This document shows, in pieces, positions 45,629-57,078 of a stretch of 64,000 nt of DNA. How positions within the stretch are numbered: the stretch's first letter is position 1; the number at the start of each line of letters is the position of its first letter. A model generated the notes under the pieces. The model worked only from the letters and a program-made list of their open reading frames with translations, had not been told where the DNA came from and made no database searches. The translations under genes were made by a program, and so were the position numbers. The stretch is taken from contig NZ_CP022133.1 of assembly GCF_002211765.1 (NCBI RefSeq), forward strand, positions 1,178,001-1,242,000, in the 5' to 3' direction. This stretch comes from Idiomarina piscisalsi. GTDB lineage: Bacteria; Pseudomonadota; Gammaproteobacteria; Enterobacterales; Alteromonadaceae.

Positions 45629-46360
45629 CTATGTCAACGGCTTTTGTAAAACGGTAATGTAATTCACGTCTATGTCGGTTTCTGACAAAGTGAATCCTTT
45701 TAATGGATGGAAAGTTAATCCATTAATATCAATCTCATTAAGTCCGGCTTCATCGGTCATGCGAAGGAGTTCCGACGGCTTAATAAAACGCTGATGTTGG
45801 TGTGTTCCTTTCGGCACCCAGCCAAGTATGTGTTCGGCTGCTAGAATGCCTAACAGCCATGATTTCACGTTGCGATTTAAGGTAGAAAAAAACACCAGGC
45901 CGCCTGGTTTAACCGCTTGTGTGCAGGCATTTACAATGGACGCTGGGTCAGGGACGTGCTCCAGCATCTCCAGGCAAGTTACCGCATCATATTGACCCTC
46001 ATGTTCGGCCGCGTGATTTTCAACGGCGACACATTGATAATCGACAGAAACTTCGCTTTCCAGTGCATGTAGGCGCGCTATTTTTAATGACTCTTCGGCT
46101 AAGTCAATACCGGTAACCTTAGCGCCGCGTTCTGCCATAGCTTCACTTAGCAGACCACCACCACAACCAACATCGAGAATATTTTTGCCAAATAAGCCAT
46201 TAGCGTGTTGCTCAATGAAAGACAGCCTCACCGGGTTAATTTGGTGCAACGGTTTGAATTCGCCTTCCGGATCCCACCAACGCGAGGCGAGGGCGGAGAA
46301 CTTAGCGATCTCTTCTAAATCGACGTTTTTTTGTTCAGTATTTTGGTTTTCTTGGGTCAT
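45629..46360 (-). CDS. ubiG: Ubiquinone biosynthesis O-methyltransferase UbiG
   Basis: A 243-residue SAM-dependent methyltransferase catalysing both O-methylations in ubiquinone synthesis. Features: '[31 protein letters not shown]' in the N-terminus, motif I '[16 protein letters not shown]', '[11 protein letters not shown]' and '[12 protein letters not shown]'. Start is ATG 46360; an in-frame GTG lies nine bases upstream. It diverges from gyrA, the same arrangement as in E. coli. Confidence 0.95.
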   Translation of the reverse strand: MTQENQNTEQKNVDLEEIAKFSALASRWWDPEGEFKPLHQINPVRLSFIEQHANGLFGKNILDVGCGGGLLSEAMAERGAKVTGIDLAEESLKIARLHALESEVSVDYQCVAVENHAAEHEGQYDAVTCLEMLEHVPDPASIVNACTQAVKPGGLVFFSTLNRNVKSWLLGILAAEHILGWVPKGTHQHQRFIKPSELLRMTDEAGLNEIDINGLTFHPLKGFTLSETDIDVNYITVLQKPLT

Positions 46361-46509
46361 GTGGTGCACTGTTGTGAGCGATAAATAACGCCGCTAGTCT
46401 ACCCTAGCTAAAGAATAAGAAAAAGAGGGTGCGAGACTCGTTTCGGATGGGTACAATGACTGCATCAAAATAACAAAGATATGCGGATTTTTATTTTAGG
46501 GACTGAACT

Positions 46510-49137
46510 ATGAGCGATCTAGCCAGAGAAGTGTCACCGGTTAATATCGAAGATGAATTAAAAAGCTCTTATCTCGATTATGCGATGAGCGTTATCGTCG
46601 GGCGTGCATTGCCTGACGTCAGGGACGGACTAAAACCGGTACACAGACGTGTCTTGTTCGCGATGAACGAGTTACGTAACGACTACAACAAACCCTATAA
46701 AAAGTCAGCGCGTGTGGTCGGTGACGTTATCGGTAAATATCACCCGCACGGTGACAGTGCGGTTTACGACACGATTGTTCGTATGGCGCAGGACTTTTCA
46801 TTACGCTACATGTTGGTTGACGGGCAGGGTAACTTTGGCTCGGTCGATGGTGACTCGGCAGCGGCGATGCGTTACACCGAAATTCGCATGGCCAAAATCT
46901 CTCACCAATTACTGGCCGATTTAGACAAAGAAACGGTTGATTTTGTCGATAACTACGACGGCACTGAACGCATTCCTGACGTACTGCCAACTCGTGTTCC
47001 TAACCTGTTAGTCAATGGCTCTTCCGGTATCGCGGTTGGTATGGCAACGAACATTCCGCCGCACAACCTCACAGAAGTCATCAATGGCTCTTTGGCGATG
47101 ATAGACAACCCGGACATCGATGTTGATGGTTTAATGGAATACATTCCGGGGCCTGACTTCCCAACGGCTGCAACAATTTCAGGCCGCAGCGGCGTTGTTG
47201 AAGCGTACAAAACGGGTCGAGGTCGCATTCACTTACGTGCGAAAGCGGAAGTTGAAGTCGACGAGAAAACAGGCAAAGAGACCATCATTGTTACGGAAAT
47301 TCCGTACCAGGTGAACAAAGCGCGTTTGATTGAAAAAATTGCTGAATTAGTCAAAGAGAAGCGCGTTGAAGGTATTAGTGCACTGCGTGATGAGTCTGAC
47401 AAAGACGGTATGCGCATTGTCATCGAAATACGCCGTGGTGACGTTGGTGAGGTGGTACTGAACCACTTATACGCAAACACCCAATTACAAGTGGTGTTTG
47501 GTATTAACATGGTGGCGCTGGATAAAAACCAACCCCGCCTATTTAATCTGCGCGACATGCTGGACTGCTTCATCCGTCACCGTCGTGAAGTGGTAACTCG
47601 CCGCTCGGTTTACGAGTTACGTAAGGCACGTGAACGTGCCCATATTTTGGAAGGCCTGGCGATATCGCTGGCGAACATCGATGAAGTTATTGAGTTAATT
47701 CGTCGTTCCCCAACACCTGCGGAAGCGAAAGCCGGCCTTATTTCCCGCGCGTGGAAACTGGGTGATGTAGCCGCCATGCTGGAAACGGCAGGTGTCGATG
47801 CGGCACGCCCGGATCACTTACCGGAAGAGTACGGCATTAAAGGTGATAACTATCACCTGACCGAAGCTCAAGCGCAAGCCATTCTTGATTTACGCTTACA
47901 CAAACTCACAGGCTTAGAGCACGAGAAAATTCTCGACGAATACAAAGGCCTGTTAGAGCAAATTGCTGAACTGCTACATATTTTGCGTAGCTCAGAGCGC
48001 CTAATGGAAGTGATTCGCGAAGAGTTAGTCGAAATTCGAGATAACTTTGGTGACGAGCGTAAGACGGATATTACTTCTGCAGCGCATGATATCAGCATGG
48101 AAGATCTTATTAACGAAGAAGACGTTGTGTTGACGCTCTCTCATGAAGGTTATGTGAAATATCAGCCGCTGACTGAGTACGAAGCACAGCGCCGTGGCGG
48201 TAAAGGTAAAGCCGCAACGAAAATGAAGGACGAAGACTTCATTGAGCGTCTGTGGGTTGCTAACACGCACGACACCATTTTGTGCTTCTCGACTCGTGGC
48301 CGTATCTATTGGATGAAAGTGTATCAGCTACCACTAGCCAGCCGTGCGTCGCGAGGTAAGCCGATTGTTAACTTGCTGCCGCTTGAAGAAGATGAGCGTA
48401 TTACCGCTATTCTGCCAACTCGTGACTATCCGGAAGATAAGTTTGTGGTGATGGCAACGAAGAACGGCACGATTAAGAAAACGCCATTGCCTGAGTATTC
48501 TCGCCCACGTAACGGTGGCATTATTGCCCTGAACCTGGTGGATGGTGACGAGCTTATCGGTGTTGATATTACCGATGGTAATGGCGATATTATGCTGTTC
48601 TCAGATGCGGGTAAAGTGGTTCGCTTTGCGGAAGAGCAAGTTCGCTCAATGGGTCGTACCGCAACAGGGGTTCGTGGTATTCGTTTAGAAGAAGACCAAC
48701 GTGTTGTGTCACTCATAGTGCCGCGTGAATACGAAGAACAGGAAGCGGCCGTTCTGACGGTTACGGAGAATGGTTACGGTAAACGTACGCCGCTGACTGA
48801 GTATCCAGCGAAGAGTCGTGCGACCAAAGGTGTCGTTTCGATAAAAGTGAGTGAGCGTAATGGCTCTGTGGTCGGTGCGATGGAAGTTATCGACGGCAAT
48901 GAAATTATGCTTATTAGTAATAAAGGCACACTGGTTAGAACTCGTGTTAATGAAGTGTCTACTGTTGGTCGTAACACTCAGGGTGTTCGCTTAATTCGCA
49001 CCGCTGATGACGAAAAAGTCGTTGGCTTGCAGCGCATCGATGAAATTGATGAAGACGAAGAGCTGATTGAAGGTGACGTTGTTGCCGATAATGGCGAAGA
49101 AGACGGAGCCAACGAAGAAGGAGCGTCTGAAGAATAA
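46510..49137 (+). CDS. gyrA: DNA gyrase subunit A
   Basis: An 875-residue type II topoisomerase subunit that, with GyrB, introduces negative supercoils. The catalytic Tyr122 lies in '[11 protein letters not shown]'. The quinolone-resistance region is wild type: Ser83 and Asp87 in '[13 protein letters not shown]'. The C-terminal beta-pinwheel starts after residue about 530 and has a GyrA-box 'QRRGGKG' near 565. The acidic tail '[20 protein letters not shown]' is typical. serC starts within its stop codon (TAATG), so the two are translationally coupled. A likely -10 TACAAT lies at 46452-46457. Confidence 0.98.
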   Translation: MSDLAREVSPVNIEDELKSSYLDYAMSVIVGRALPDVRDGLKPVHRRVLFAMNELRNDYNKPYKKSARVVGDVIGKYHPHGDSAVYDTIVRMAQDFSLRYMLVDGQGNFGSVDGDSAAAMRYTEIRMAKISHQLLADLDKETVDFVDNYDGTERIPDVLPTRVPNLLVNGSSGIAVGMATNIPPHNLTEVINGSLAMIDNPDIDVDGLMEYIPGPDFPTAATISGRSGVVEAYKTGRGRIHLRAKAEVEVDEKTGKETIIVTEIPYQVNKARLIEKIAELVKEKRVEGISALRDESDKDGMRIVIEIRRGDVGEVVLNHLYANTQLQVVFGINMVALDKNQPRLFNLRDMLDCFIRHRREVVTRRSVYELRKARERAHILEGLAISLANIDEVIELIRRSPTPAEAKAGLISRAWKLGDVAAMLETAGVDAARPDHLPEEYGIKGDNYHLTEAQAQAILDLRLHKLTGLEHEKILDEYKGLLEQIAELLHILRSSERLMEVIREELVEIRDNFGDERKTDITSAAHDISMEDLINEEDVVLTLSHEGYVKYQPLTEYEAQRRGGKGKAATKMKDEDFIERLWVANTHDTILCFSTRGRIYWMKVYQLPLASRASRGKPIVNLLPLEEDERITAILPTRDYPEDKFVVMATKNGTIKKTPLPEYSRPRNGGIIALNLVDGDELIGVDITDGNGDIMLFSDAGKVVRFAEEQVRSMGRTATGVRGIRLEEDQRVVSLIVPREYEEQEAAVLTVTENGYGKRTPLTEYPAKSRATKGVVSIKVSERNGSVVGAMEVIDGNEIMLISNKGTLVRTRVNEVSTVGRNTQGVRLIRTADDEKVVGLQRIDEIDEDEELIEGDVVADNGEEDGANEEGASEE

Positions 49138-50222
49138 TGAGTGACGTATTTAACTTTTCAGCAGGACCGGCAATGTTGCCGGTCGATGTGTTAAAGCAAG
49201 CTCAGGAAGAACTTCTTAATTGGAATAACCAAGGCGTTTCTGTGATGGAAATGTCGCATCGTGATCCGGCGTATGTACGTATGGCACGAGAGGCAGAGCA
49301 AGACTTACGTGACTTAATGAACGTTCCGGATGACTACGACGTCTTGTTTTTGCAAGGTGGCGGGCGCGGCCAATTCTCAGCCGTTCCGCAAAATATCGCT
49401 TCGCCTGATTCAACGGTCGACTACCTGGATACCGGTATTTGGTCTGGTTTTGCTATACGAGAAGCTGAGAAGTTCGTCGCTAGAGTCAATGTAGCCGGGC
49501 AGGTGAAAGAGGGCGTTAAAGGCAAGGAAATTGAGTCTCCGAATGACTGGCAGTTGTCTGACAATGCAGCGTATTTTCATTATTGTCCCAATGAAACCGT
49601 GGATGGTATTGCACTTCACGATATCCCTAATGTTAATGCACCCATTGTGGCAGACATGTCGTCAAATATTTTGTCAGAGCCGCTGGATGTTTCTAAGTTC
49701 GGCGTTATTTACGCCGGCGCTCAAAAGAATATAGGTCCGTCAGGCTTCGCTATTGCCATCGTTAAACGAGACTTGCTGGGGTCACCACAGAAGCAGGTTT
49801 CATCGATTATGGACTATCAGCTTCAGGCGAAAGACGGGTCTATGTACAACACGCCTAACACCTTTGCCTGGTATTTAGCTGGGTTGGTGTTCAAGTGGCT
49901 TAAGGCGCAAGGTGGTTTGTCCGAAATGGGTCGAATCAACCATGAAAAGGCGCAGTTATTGTATGACTTTATCGACAAGTCTGACTTTTACCGAAATACC
50001 GTTAACCCGCATTATCGTTCTATTATGAATGTGCCTTTCCAGCTTGCTGATGACAAACTGGATGCTGAGTTTTTAGCTCAGGCCGAAGCAGCAGGTTTCA
50101 AAGGCTTGAAAGGGCACCGTTTTGTAGGCGGTATGCGAGCCAGTATTTATAACGCAATGCCGGTAGCCGGTGTTAAAGCGTTACTAAACTTTATGGCGGA
50201 ATTTGAGAGAAGCCAAAGCTAG
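49137..50222 (+). CDS. serC: Phosphoserine aminotransferase
   Basis: A 361-residue PLP enzyme converting 3-phosphohydroxypyruvate to phosphoserine, also used in pyridoxal phosphate synthesis. '[26 protein letters not shown]' is the N-terminal signature; the PLP lysine is in '[12 protein letters not shown]'; '[14 protein letters not shown]' is the C-terminal signature. Its ATG overlaps the gyrA stop. Confidence 0.97.
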   Translation: MSDVFNFSAGPAMLPVDVLKQAQEELLNWNNQGVSVMEMSHRDPAYVRMAREAEQDLRDLMNVPDDYDVLFLQGGGRGQFSAVPQNIASPDSTVDYLDTGIWSGFAIREAEKFVARVNVAGQVKEGVKGKEIESPNDWQLSDNAAYFHYCPNETVDGIALHDIPNVNAPIVADMSSNILSEPLDVSKFGVIYAGAQKNIGPSGFAIAIVKRDLLGSPQKQVSSIMDYQLQAKDGSMYNTPNTFAWYLAGLVFKWLKAQGGLSEMGRINHEKAQLLYDFIDKSDFYRNTVNPHYRSIMNVPFQLADDKLDAEFLAQAEAAGFKGLKGHRFVGGMRASIYNAMPVAGVKALLNFMAEFERSQS

Positions 50223-50276
50223 GCTCACAATAGAGTTAAGTTCCAAAAATAATAAGACAAAAGGCTTACGAGAATT

Positions 50277-51380
50277 ATGAGTAATTTTGATGCATTGTCA
50301 TTAGTTAACCCTGGTGTAAAACAGCTCCGTCCCTATCAAGCGGGAAAACCGGTGTCTGAATTGCAGCGCGAATTGGGTTTGCAACACGTTGTTAAATTGG
50401 CGTCAAACGAGAACCCTCTGGGGTTAAGTGAAAAAGTGAAGACGGCGCTGGAAGCCGAGCTGAATGATTTGGTTCGTTATCCGGACGCAAACGGGTATTA
50501 CCTGAAAAGTCGCCTGGCTGAGCTGAACTCCGTGACAACGCAACAAATTACTCTGGGTAATGGCTCTAACGATGTTTTGGAAATTCTGGCACGGACGTTC
50601 GTTTCAGATCAGGACGAAGTCATCTTCTCACAGCATGCGTTTGTGGTTTATCCGCTAGTCACTCAGGCTATTGGTGCAAAACCTGTTGCCGTACCAGCGG
50701 TTGACTACGGTCACGATCTTGATGGTATGGCAGCAGCCATAACCGACAAGACGAAGATGATTTTCATCGCTAACCCGAATAACCCAACGGGCACTTTTTT
50801 AACGACAGCGGCGATTAAAGCGTTTTTGGATAAAGTGCCTCAGAGCGTTATTGTTGTGTTGGATGAAGCCTATTACGAATACGTACCTGAAGGTGAGCGC
50901 GCGCCGTCGGTTGAATGGATTAAAGAATACCCGAACCTTGTCGTCAGCCGCACGTTTTCAAAAGCCTACGGGTTGGCTGGATTACGCGCAGGTTATGCAG
51001 TAAGCCATGAAAGCATTGCTGATGTATTAAACCGTATTCGTCAGCCATTTAATATGAATTCTCTGTCCTTAAAAGCGGCAGAAGTCGTGTTGGATGATCA
51101 TGCTTACTTGCAAAAAGCAGTTGAAATTAATGCGCATGGTATGAAACAGCTAACAGACTTTTGTGAAGATGCAGGCTTCAACTATATTCCCTCTTACGGT
51201 AACTTCCTGACCATTGAAGTCGGTCCGGATGCAGAAAAACTGTACGGTGAGCTGCTGCACGAAGGCGTGATTGTTCGTCCGGTTACTGGCTATGAGTTGC
51301 CGAACCATTTGCGTGTCAGTATCGGTTTACCCGAAGAAAACGATGCGTTTATTAAGGCGATGAAAAAGCTGCGTGGCTGA
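50277..51380 (+). CDS. hisC: Histidinol-phosphate aminotransferase (HisC2 type)
   Basis: A 367-residue fold-type I aminotransferase. 'VKLASNENPLGLS' starts the domain, 'IFIANPNNPTGTFL' binds PLP phosphate, 'VVLDEAYYEY' has the ring-stacking Asp, and the Schiff-base Lys is in 'SRTFSKAYGLAGLRAGYA'. It transaminates imidazole-acetol phosphate. In this aromatic-pathway setting (between serC and aroA) it probably also makes phenylalanine or tyrosine from prephenate-derived keto acids, as in organisms where hisC lies in the aro supra-operon. The end overlaps aroA by eight bases. Confidence 0.93.
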   Translation: MSNFDALSLVNPGVKQLRPYQAGKPVSELQRELGLQHVVKLASNENPLGLSEKVKTALEAELNDLVRYPDANGYYLKSRLAELNSVTTQQITLGNGSNDVLEILARTFVSDQDEVIFSQHAFVVYPLVTQAIGAKPVAVPAVDYGHDLDGMAAAITDKTKMIFIANPNNPTGTFLTTAAIKAFLDKVPQSVIVVLDEAYYEYVPEGERAPSVEWIKEYPNLVVSRTFSKAYGLAGLRAGYAVSHESIADVLNRIRQPFNMNSLSLKAAEVVLDDHAYLQKAVEINAHGMKQLTDFCEDAGFNYIPSYGNFLTIEVGPDAEKLYGELLHEGVIVRPVTGYELPNHLRVSIGLPEENDAFIKAMKKLRG

Positions 51381-52662
51381 ATCGATCTTCCTTGAATCCC
51401 GGAGTCAATGCAGCGGAACCGTTGTGCTTCCGGGCTCTAAAAGTATTGCCAACAGAGCGCTGTTAATGTCAGCGCTCTGCTCTGAACCTGTCCGGTTACA
51501 TAATTTACTCAACAGCGAAGACACGGAACATATGCTCAATGCGCTGACTGCCTTGGGCGTTCAGTGTGAAAAAGTCGATAAGACGATGGTGGTTACCGGG
51601 CTTTCCGGTCGTTGGAAACCTGCCGAAACATCATTGCATTTAGGTAATGCCGGAACTGCCATGCGACCATTAATAGCGGCTTTGGCGTCAACATTAAGTG
51701 CGAATCAGCAAGTTGAGCTCACCGGCGACTCTCGCATGCAAGAACGGCCTGTTCAGCATCTGGTCGAAGCGTTGCAAGCACAAGGCGCAGAGGTAAGCTA
51801 TAAAAAGGCGTCCGGCTTTCCCCCTGTTCTAATTAAACCGGGCCTGAACGCTGGTGATTTTTCTATTGACGGCTCCGTTTCCAGCCAGTTTATTTCCGCG
51901 TTGCTCATGGCATTACCGCTGCTAAAAGGCAACTCTACCTTAACGTTGGTGGGTGAGGTGGTGTCGAAACCTTATATCGAACTCACGTTAAAAATGTTAG
52001 CTGATTTTGGAATTGTAATAGAGCGTGTGTCTGAAAGCCGTTTTCATATAAAAGGCAGCCAGTCTTATGTATCTCCCGGTAATTATCATGTTGAAGGTGA
52101 TGCCAGCGGTGCTTCCTACTGGATGGCTGCGGCATTGCTCGGTGGGGGACCGGTTACTATCGAAGGTGTCGGCGCTGCTTCTATTCAGGGTGATAAAGCG
52201 TTTACTGAGGTCATTCAGGCAATGGGCGGCAACGTTGATATGGGCCAGCACCAAATGACAGTAACAGGCTTCGGACATATTAAAGGTATTGAGCAAGACT
52301 TTAATGCTATTCCGGACGCTGCAATGACGGTTGCTCCGTTAGCGTTATTTGCCGACAAACCGACCATTATTCGCAACGTTGCTAACTGGCGTGTAAAAGA
52401 AACAGACCGATTATCGGCAATGGCGACAGAGTTACGAAAGCTGGGGGCAGAAGTAGAAGAGGGTGTTGATTACATAAAGATACACCCGGTTCAGCAATGG
52501 CAAAGCGCTGAAATAGATACCTATAACGACCACCGGATGGCCATGTGCTTCTCGTTGGTCGCTTTTTCTCCCGTTGGTATCACTATTAATGATCCTGACT
52601 GTTGCCGTAAAACGTATCCCACTTATTTCCAAGAGTTTTCACGAATCTGTCAAAGTTACTGA
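51373..52662 (+). CDS. aroA: 5-enolpyruvylshikimate-3-phosphate synthase
   Basis: A 429-residue EPSP synthase, step six of the shikimate pathway. Evidence: 'VLPGSKSIANRALLMSALC' (substrate Lys and Ser), 'LGNAGTAMRPLIAAL' (class I type NAGTA-x-R motif), 'GDSRMQERPVQHLV', 'VSSQFISALLMALP', 'AAALLGGGPVTIEG' and the closing 'DHRMAMCFSL'. Class I, i.e. glyphosate-sensitive type by motif. Start is GTG 51373 inside the end of hisC. Confidence 0.97.
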   Translation: MAESIFLESRSQCSGTVVLPGSKSIANRALLMSALCSEPVRLHNLLNSEDTEHMLNALTALGVQCEKVDKTMVVTGLSGRWKPAETSLHLGNAGTAMRPLIAALASTLSANQQVELTGDSRMQERPVQHLVEALQAQGAEVSYKKASGFPPVLIKPGLNAGDFSIDGSVSSQFISALLMALPLLKGNSTLTLVGEVVSKPYIELTLKMLADFGIVIERVSESRFHIKGSQSYVSPGNYHVEGDASGASYWMAAALLGGGPVTIEGVGAASIQGDKAFTEVIQAMGGNVDMGQHQMTVTGFGHIKGIEQDFNAIPDAAMTVAPLALFADKPTIIRNVANWRVKETDRLSAMATELRKLGAEVEEGVDYIKIHPVQQWQSAEIDTYNDHRMAMCFSLVAFSPVGITINDPDCCRKTYPTYFQEFSRICQSY

Positions 52663-52697
52663 TTAAACTCAGCCTTCCTGTTATTTCGTGCGTCTGA

Positions 52698-52728
52698 TTA
52701 ATGCAATTTTTTTACAAATGCGTATAAT
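52698..52728 (+). promoter_or_regulatory. Possible promoter of cmk-rpsA
   Basis: A perfect -10 hexamer TATAAT (52723-52728) lies 44 bases before the cmk start. The -35 side is weak: TTAATG (52698-52703) at 19 bp is the best guess. The aroA-cmk gap (52663-52772) has no terminator, so read-through from aroA is also possible. Confidence 0.4.
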
Positions 52729-52772
52729 TGCGCCGCTAAAAGCTGCAATACGCACAGCAAATTGAGGATTTT

Positions 52773-53465
52773 ATGGCAACGCATATCCCCGTCATTACAA
52801 TTGATGGTCCTAGTGGTGCAGGGAAAGGCACTATCAGTCGGTTACTCGCAGAAAAGCTGGGGTGGCACTTGCTCGACAGCGGTGCAATTTACCGTGTTTT
52901 GGCCTTGGCTGCGATACATCACGACTTCACGCCGGAAGATGAGGAAAGCCTGGTGGCTTTAGCCGCTCATTTGGATGTTAAATTTGAAGCCGACGAAGAA
53001 AAGTCACTGACACATATTATTTTGGAAGGCGAAGACGTTACGTTAACTATACGCACAGAAGAAGTCGGTAATATGGCATCGAAGATTGCGGCCCTACCGC
53101 GTGTGCGCGAGGCGTTATTGCGTCGTCAACGCGGCTTTAAGGAATTGCCTGGTTTAGTCGCTGATGGTCGCGATATGGGAACCGTGGTGTTCACTGACGC
53201 CGACGCAAAAGTGTTTTTAACCGCGTCCGCCGAAGAACGCGCCCAAAGACGCTTTGATCAATTGAAGGAAAAAGGCTTTGATGCTAATATTGATCAGTTA
53301 GTAAACGAAATTAAAGAACGCGATGATCGCGATATGAATCGCTCTGTGGCGCCATTGAAGCCCGCGGAGGGTTCTTTGTATTTAGATTCTACTGATACGC
53401 CGATTAAAGACGTATTGGAACAAGTATTGACGTTTGCCCACAGCAAACTCTCAGAAACTAGCTAG
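52773..53465 (+). CDS. cmk: Cytidylate kinase
   Basis: A 230-residue nucleoside-monophosphate kinase that phosphorylates CMP and dCMP. The P-loop '[33 protein letters not shown]' region is at residues about 9-41; '[24 protein letters not shown]' and '[18 protein letters not shown]' are the CMP-binding and LID motifs. Directly upstream of rpsA, as in most gammaproteobacteria. Confidence 0.97.
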   Translation: MATHIPVITIDGPSGAGKGTISRLLAEKLGWHLLDSGAIYRVLALAAIHHDFTPEDEESLVALAAHLDVKFEADEEKSLTHIILEGEDVTLTIRTEEVGNMASKIAALPRVREALLRRQRGFKELPGLVADGRDMGTVVFTDADAKVFLTASAEERAQRRFDQLKEKGFDANIDQLVNEIKERDDRDMNRSVAPLKPAEGSLYLDSTDTPIKDVLEQVLTFAHSKLSETS

Positions 53466-53575
53466 GGCCTGGCCCTAATTAGGGGTTCACAGTAAGGATA
53501 CAGGTGAACATTTTTAATAACCCCGCTGCATACGGAATTTCAGTGGACGTCATTTATTAAGCGAAGTTAATTATT

Positions 53576-55252
53576 ATGTCAGAAAATTTTGCACAGCTGT
53601 TTGAAGAAAGCCTGAAAGAAGTCGAAACTCGTCCGGGCTCTATCGTAAAAGGCACAATCGTTGCTATCGAAAAAGACTTAGTATTAGTTGATGCAGGTCT
53701 TAAGTCTGAAAGTGCGATTCCTGCAGAACAATTCCGCAACGCTGAAGGTGAGCTTGAAATCAACGTCGGTGACGAAGTTGACGTAGCCCTTGACGCTGTT
53801 GAAGACGGCTTCGGTGAAACGATTCTTTCACGTGAAAAAGCGAAGCGCTATGAAGCTTGGCTGCAGCTGGAAAAAGCACACGAAGAAAACGCAACAGTTA
53901 CCGGTTACATCTCTGGTAAAGTTAAAGGCGGCTTCACAGTTGACCTTGGCGGCGTTCGTGCGTTCTTACCTGGTTCATTGGTTGACGTACGTCCAGTACG
54001 TGAAACGACCCACCTTGAGAACAAAGACTTAGAATTCAAAGTTATCAAGCTTGATCAGAAGCGCAACAACGTTGTTGTTTCTCGTCGTGCTGTTATCGAG
54101 AAAGAAAACAGCGCAGAGCGCGAAGAGCTGCTTGAGAACTTGCAAGAAGGTCAGGAAGTACAAGGTATTGTTAAGAACCTGACTGACTACGGCGCATTCG
54201 TAGATTTAGGCGGCGTAGACGGCCTATTGCACATCACCGATATGGCTTGGAAACGTGTTAAACACCCAAGCGAAATCGTGAACGTTGGCGATGAAATCAC
54301 AGTTAAAGTATTGAAGTTTGACCGTGAGCGCACTCGTGTATCTCTTGGCCTGAAGCAATTAGGCGAAGATCCGTGGGCAGATATCGCAAACCGTTACCCA
54401 GAAGGTCACCGTTTAACTGGTCGTGTTACGAACTTGACTGATTACGGCTGCTTCGTTGAAATCGAAGAGGGTGTTGAAGGTCTTGTTCACGTTTCTGAAA
54501 TGGACTGGACTAACAAAAACGTTCATCCTTCTAAAGTGGTTAACCTTGATGACACTGTTGAAGTTATGGTTCTGGAAATTGACGAAGAACGTCGTCGTAT
54601 TTCTCTTGGCCTTAAACAGTGCAAGCCTAACCCTTGGGAAGAGTTTGCTAAGAACCACAATAAAGGCGAGAAAGTTACCGGTAAAATCAAGTCAATCACT
54701 GACTTCGGTATTTTCATTGGTCTGGACGGTGGCATCGACGGCTTGGTTCACTTGTCAGACATCAGCTGGAACACTCCAGGTGAAGAAGCGGTTCGCGATT
54801 ATAAGAAAGGCGAAGAAGTTACCGCTGTTGTCATGCAAGTTGACGCAGAGCGTGAGCGTATCTCTCTAGGTATCAAGCAATTAGAAGAAGATCCGTTTAA
54901 CAATTACCTGGCAGCTAACAAAAAAGGTGCTATTGTTGAAGGTACAGTAACTGAAGTTGACGCTAAAGGTGCTAAAGTTGAATTAGCAGAAAGCGTTGAA
55001 GGTTACGTACGTGCAGCAGACATCGCACGCGACCGCGTTGAAGATGCAAGCACTGAATTAAGCGTTGGTGATAAGATCGAAGCTCGCTTTATGGGCGTTG
55101 ACCGCAAAAACCGCACTCTGAGCCTGTCTATCAAAGCGAAAGACGAAGCTGAAGAGAAAGAAGCGGTAGAAAGCGTTAACAAACAGCAAGACAGCTCTGG
55201 TATCAACAGCGCTATGGCTGACGCGTTCAAAGCGGCAAAAACTGACGACTAA
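53576..55252 (+). CDS. rpsA: 30S ribosomal protein S1
   Basis: A 558-residue protein with six S1 (OB-fold) repeats, which pulls mRNA to the ribosome. Repeats begin near residues 20, 105, 190, 275, 362 and 450; motifs such as '[29 protein letters not shown]' and '[28 protein letters not shown]' recur. Full length (E. coli 557). The 110-base cmk-rpsA gap holds A/T-rich sequence with no classical strong Shine-Dalgarno, as expected for rpsA, which is autoregulated by S1. Confidence 0.98.
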   Translation: MSENFAQLFEESLKEVETRPGSIVKGTIVAIEKDLVLVDAGLKSESAIPAEQFRNAEGELEINVGDEVDVALDAVEDGFGETILSREKAKRYEAWLQLEKAHEENATVTGYISGKVKGGFTVDLGGVRAFLPGSLVDVRPVRETTHLENKDLEFKVIKLDQKRNNVVVSRRAVIEKENSAEREELLENLQEGQEVQGIVKNLTDYGAFVDLGGVDGLLHITDMAWKRVKHPSEIVNVGDEITVKVLKFDRERTRVSLGLKQLGEDPWADIANRYPEGHRLTGRVTNLTDYGCFVEIEEGVEGLVHVSEMDWTNKNVHPSKVVNLDDTVEVMVLEIDEERRRISLGLKQCKPNPWEEFAKNHNKGEKVTGKIKSITDFGIFIGLDGGIDGLVHLSDISWNTPGEEAVRDYKKGEEVTAVVMQVDAERERISLGIKQLEEDPFNNYLAANKKGAIVEGTVTEVDAKGAKVELAESVEGYVRAADIARDRVEDASTELSVGDKIEARFMGVDRKNRTLSLSIKAKDEAEEKEAVESVNKQQDSSGINSAMADAFKAAKTDD

Positions 55253-55296
55253 GACAGTTTTTAGTCGGAATAAACGGCTTTATCAGGAGGTAAGTT

Positions 55297-55572
55297 ATGA
55301 CAAAATCAGAGCTAATTGAACGGTTAACTTTGAAGCATGAGTTGCCTCCTAAGCAAGTTGAAGCTTCTGTTAAAGAAATTCTCGAACAAATGGTGCAGTC
55401 CCTGTCTCAAGGGAAGCGCGTTGAAATTCGAGGTTTTGGAAGCTTCTCTTTGCATTATCGTGCGCCACGTGTTGGCCGTAACCCGAAAACAGGGGAACCG
55501 GTAAACTTAGATGGGAAATACGTTCCTCATTTTAAAGCTGGCAAGGAGCTGCGTGAGCGCGTCGATTTATAA
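55297..55572 (+). CDS. ihfB: Integration host factor beta subunit
   Basis: A 91-residue HU/IHF-family protein, partner of IhfA. '[29 protein letters not shown]' and '[27 protein letters not shown]' are IhfB-type, with the DNA-inserting Pro in the RVGRNP beta-arm. AGGAGG is eight bases before the ATG. It follows rpsA by 44 bases and ends at a terminator. Confidence 0.97.
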   Translation: MTKSELIERLTLKHELPPKQVEASVKEILEQMVQSLSQGKRVEIRGFGSFSLHYRAPRVGRNPKTGEPVNLDGKYVPHFKAGKELRERVDL

Positions 55573-55595
55573 AGTGGTTTTTACGCTCGATTGAT

Positions 55596-55630
55596 AAAAA
55601 CGGCATGCTATACTGGCATGCCGTTTTTTT
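55596..55630 (+). terminator. Intrinsic terminator after ihfB
   Basis: CGGCATGC / GCATGCCG (55601-55608, 55616-55623) with a 7-nt loop, flanked by five A and seven T. lapA starts 22 bases later, so lapAB-pyrF is probably reached by read-through or by its own promoter. Confidence 0.85.
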
Positions 55631-55651
55631 ATAAATAACAGGTAAGCGAAC

Positions 55652-55909
55652 ATGCTCAGGAAGTTGCTTATTCTTATTCCCGTTTTGGCTATATTCCTTT
55701 TAGCCTTGGCGTTTGGAGCCCAAAATACGCAAGTCATAAATGTCAATTTATTGGTTCTGAATGCCGACATGACCGTTGCGTCGTTATTGGCAATCTTCTT
55801 TGGTAGCGGTGTATTAGTCGGATTATTGGCGATGTTGTTATCCAATTTATATTGGCGTTATCGCTGTCGAAAACTTTCAAAGCTGTTGTCTAAACAGCAA
55901 AGTAAGTGA
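55652..55909 (+). CDS. lapA: Lipopolysaccharide assembly protein A (LapA/YciS, DUF1049)
   Basis: An 85-residue inner-membrane protein with two hydrophobic helices (about residues 4-20 and 40-63) and a basic cytoplasmic C-terminus 'YWRYRCRKLSKLLSKQQSK'. The 'FGAQNTQVINVNLLV' loop is typical of LapA. With LapB it controls LpxC turnover and LPS assembly. lapB starts 11 bases downstream. Confidence 0.93.
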   Translation: MLRKLLILIPVLAIFLLALAFGAQNTQVINVNLLVLNADMTVASLLAIFFGSGVLVGLLAMLLSNLYWRYRCRKLSKLLSKQQSK

Positions 55910-55920
55910 GACAGCGCTGA

Positions 55921-57078
55921 ATGTTAGAGCTTCTTTTCTTGCTTCTTCCAATTGCTGCCGCCTATGGTTGGTTCATGGGGCGCAACAGTGTGCGTACAGA
56001 AGAAAGAAGAGAGCAAAAGCGATTTTCAAAACAATACGCAACCGGTATTAACTTACTACTCTCTGATCAGCCTGATAAAGCGGTCGATTTATTTGTCGAG
56101 TTGCTTGATGTCGATAGTGAAACCATAGAGACACACTGGACGTTGGGTAAGTTATTTCGTCGTCGGGGTGAAGTAGAGCGGGCGATTAAAATACATAAGA
56201 ATCTGACATCATTACCTAACCTGTCTGAAACCGACCGCCTTACTGCAATGTACGAGTTAGGCAAAGATTATTTAGCGGCGGGTATCTATGATCGTGCAGA
56301 GAAAATGTTTCATGGTTTACAAAGCAATAAGCTTTTTAAAGAACGCAGCCAGAAGCATTTACTCGAGCTTTATGAAGCTACCCATGAGTGGGACAAAGCT
56401 ATTATTGTTGCGTTAAAGCTGATAAAGCAGGACGCAGCGGTAAAAGTGACATTGGGCCAGTTATATTGCGAAGTGGCTGAAACTGTCGACCCGATTTCAG
56501 GTAAAATAAAGTACTTCAATAAAGCGTTAAAGCAAGATTCGGGGTGTGTACGGGCGTCGTTATCGCTGGGGAAAATCTATCTGGAGCAGAGCGAAAATAA
56601 CCTAGCAATAGAGCATTTAACGAAAATAATTGAACAAGACAAGGCGTACGTTTGCGAAACTATTCCGTTGTTAGAGCAAGCATTTGAAGCTAAGAAAAAC
56701 CGTCATGGCTTTGTCGACTACTTGCATACCTGTGTCGAACGGGAGGCGGGTATTACTGCGGTTATCAAGTTGTCGGAAAAAATGGCTGAGTCGCAAAGTA
56801 TTGAAGATGCCGAAAGCTTTATGGCGACTGCATTGGAGAAACATCCAACGATGCGCGGTTTCCACCATTTGATGGGGCTTCATATACAGGCAGCCGACAT
56901 AGGCAGCGCCAGAGACAGTCTTAAACGATTGCAAAGAATGGTGCACGAACATATAGTTCAGCGACCAAATTATAAGTGTTATCACTGTGGTTTTTCAGGA
57001 CACACACTGTATTGGCAGTGCCCGTCATGTAAAAGCTGGTCAACAACAAAACCGATATTTGGATTAGATGGTGAATAG
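55921..57078 (+). CDS. lapB: Lipopolysaccharide assembly protein B (LapB/YciM)
   Basis: A 385-residue protein that links LPS synthesis to FtsH-driven degradation of LpxC. One N-terminal membrane helix (residues about 1-18), a run of TPR repeats (about 35-330), and a C-terminal rubredoxin-like metal site with Cys353, Cys356 (CYHC) and Cys367, Cys370 (CPSC). Full length and all four metal cysteines intact. The pyrF start codon overlaps its end. Confidence 0.95.
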   Translation: MLELLFLLLPIAAAYGWFMGRNSVRTEERREQKRFSKQYATGINLLLSDQPDKAVDLFVELLDVDSETIETHWTLGKLFRRRGEVERAIKIHKNLTSLPNLSETDRLTAMYELGKDYLAAGIYDRAEKMFHGLQSNKLFKERSQKHLLELYEATHEWDKAIIVALKLIKQDAAVKVTLGQLYCEVAETVDPISGKIKYFNKALKQDSGCVRASLSLGKIYLEQSENNLAIEHLTKIIEQDKAYVCETIPLLEQAFEAKKNRHGFVDYLHTCVEREAGITAVIKLSEKMAESQSIEDAESFMATALEKHPTMRGFHHLMGLHIQAADIGSARDSLKRLQRMVHEHIVQRPNYKCYHCGFSGHTLYWQCPSCKSWSTTKPIFGLDGE

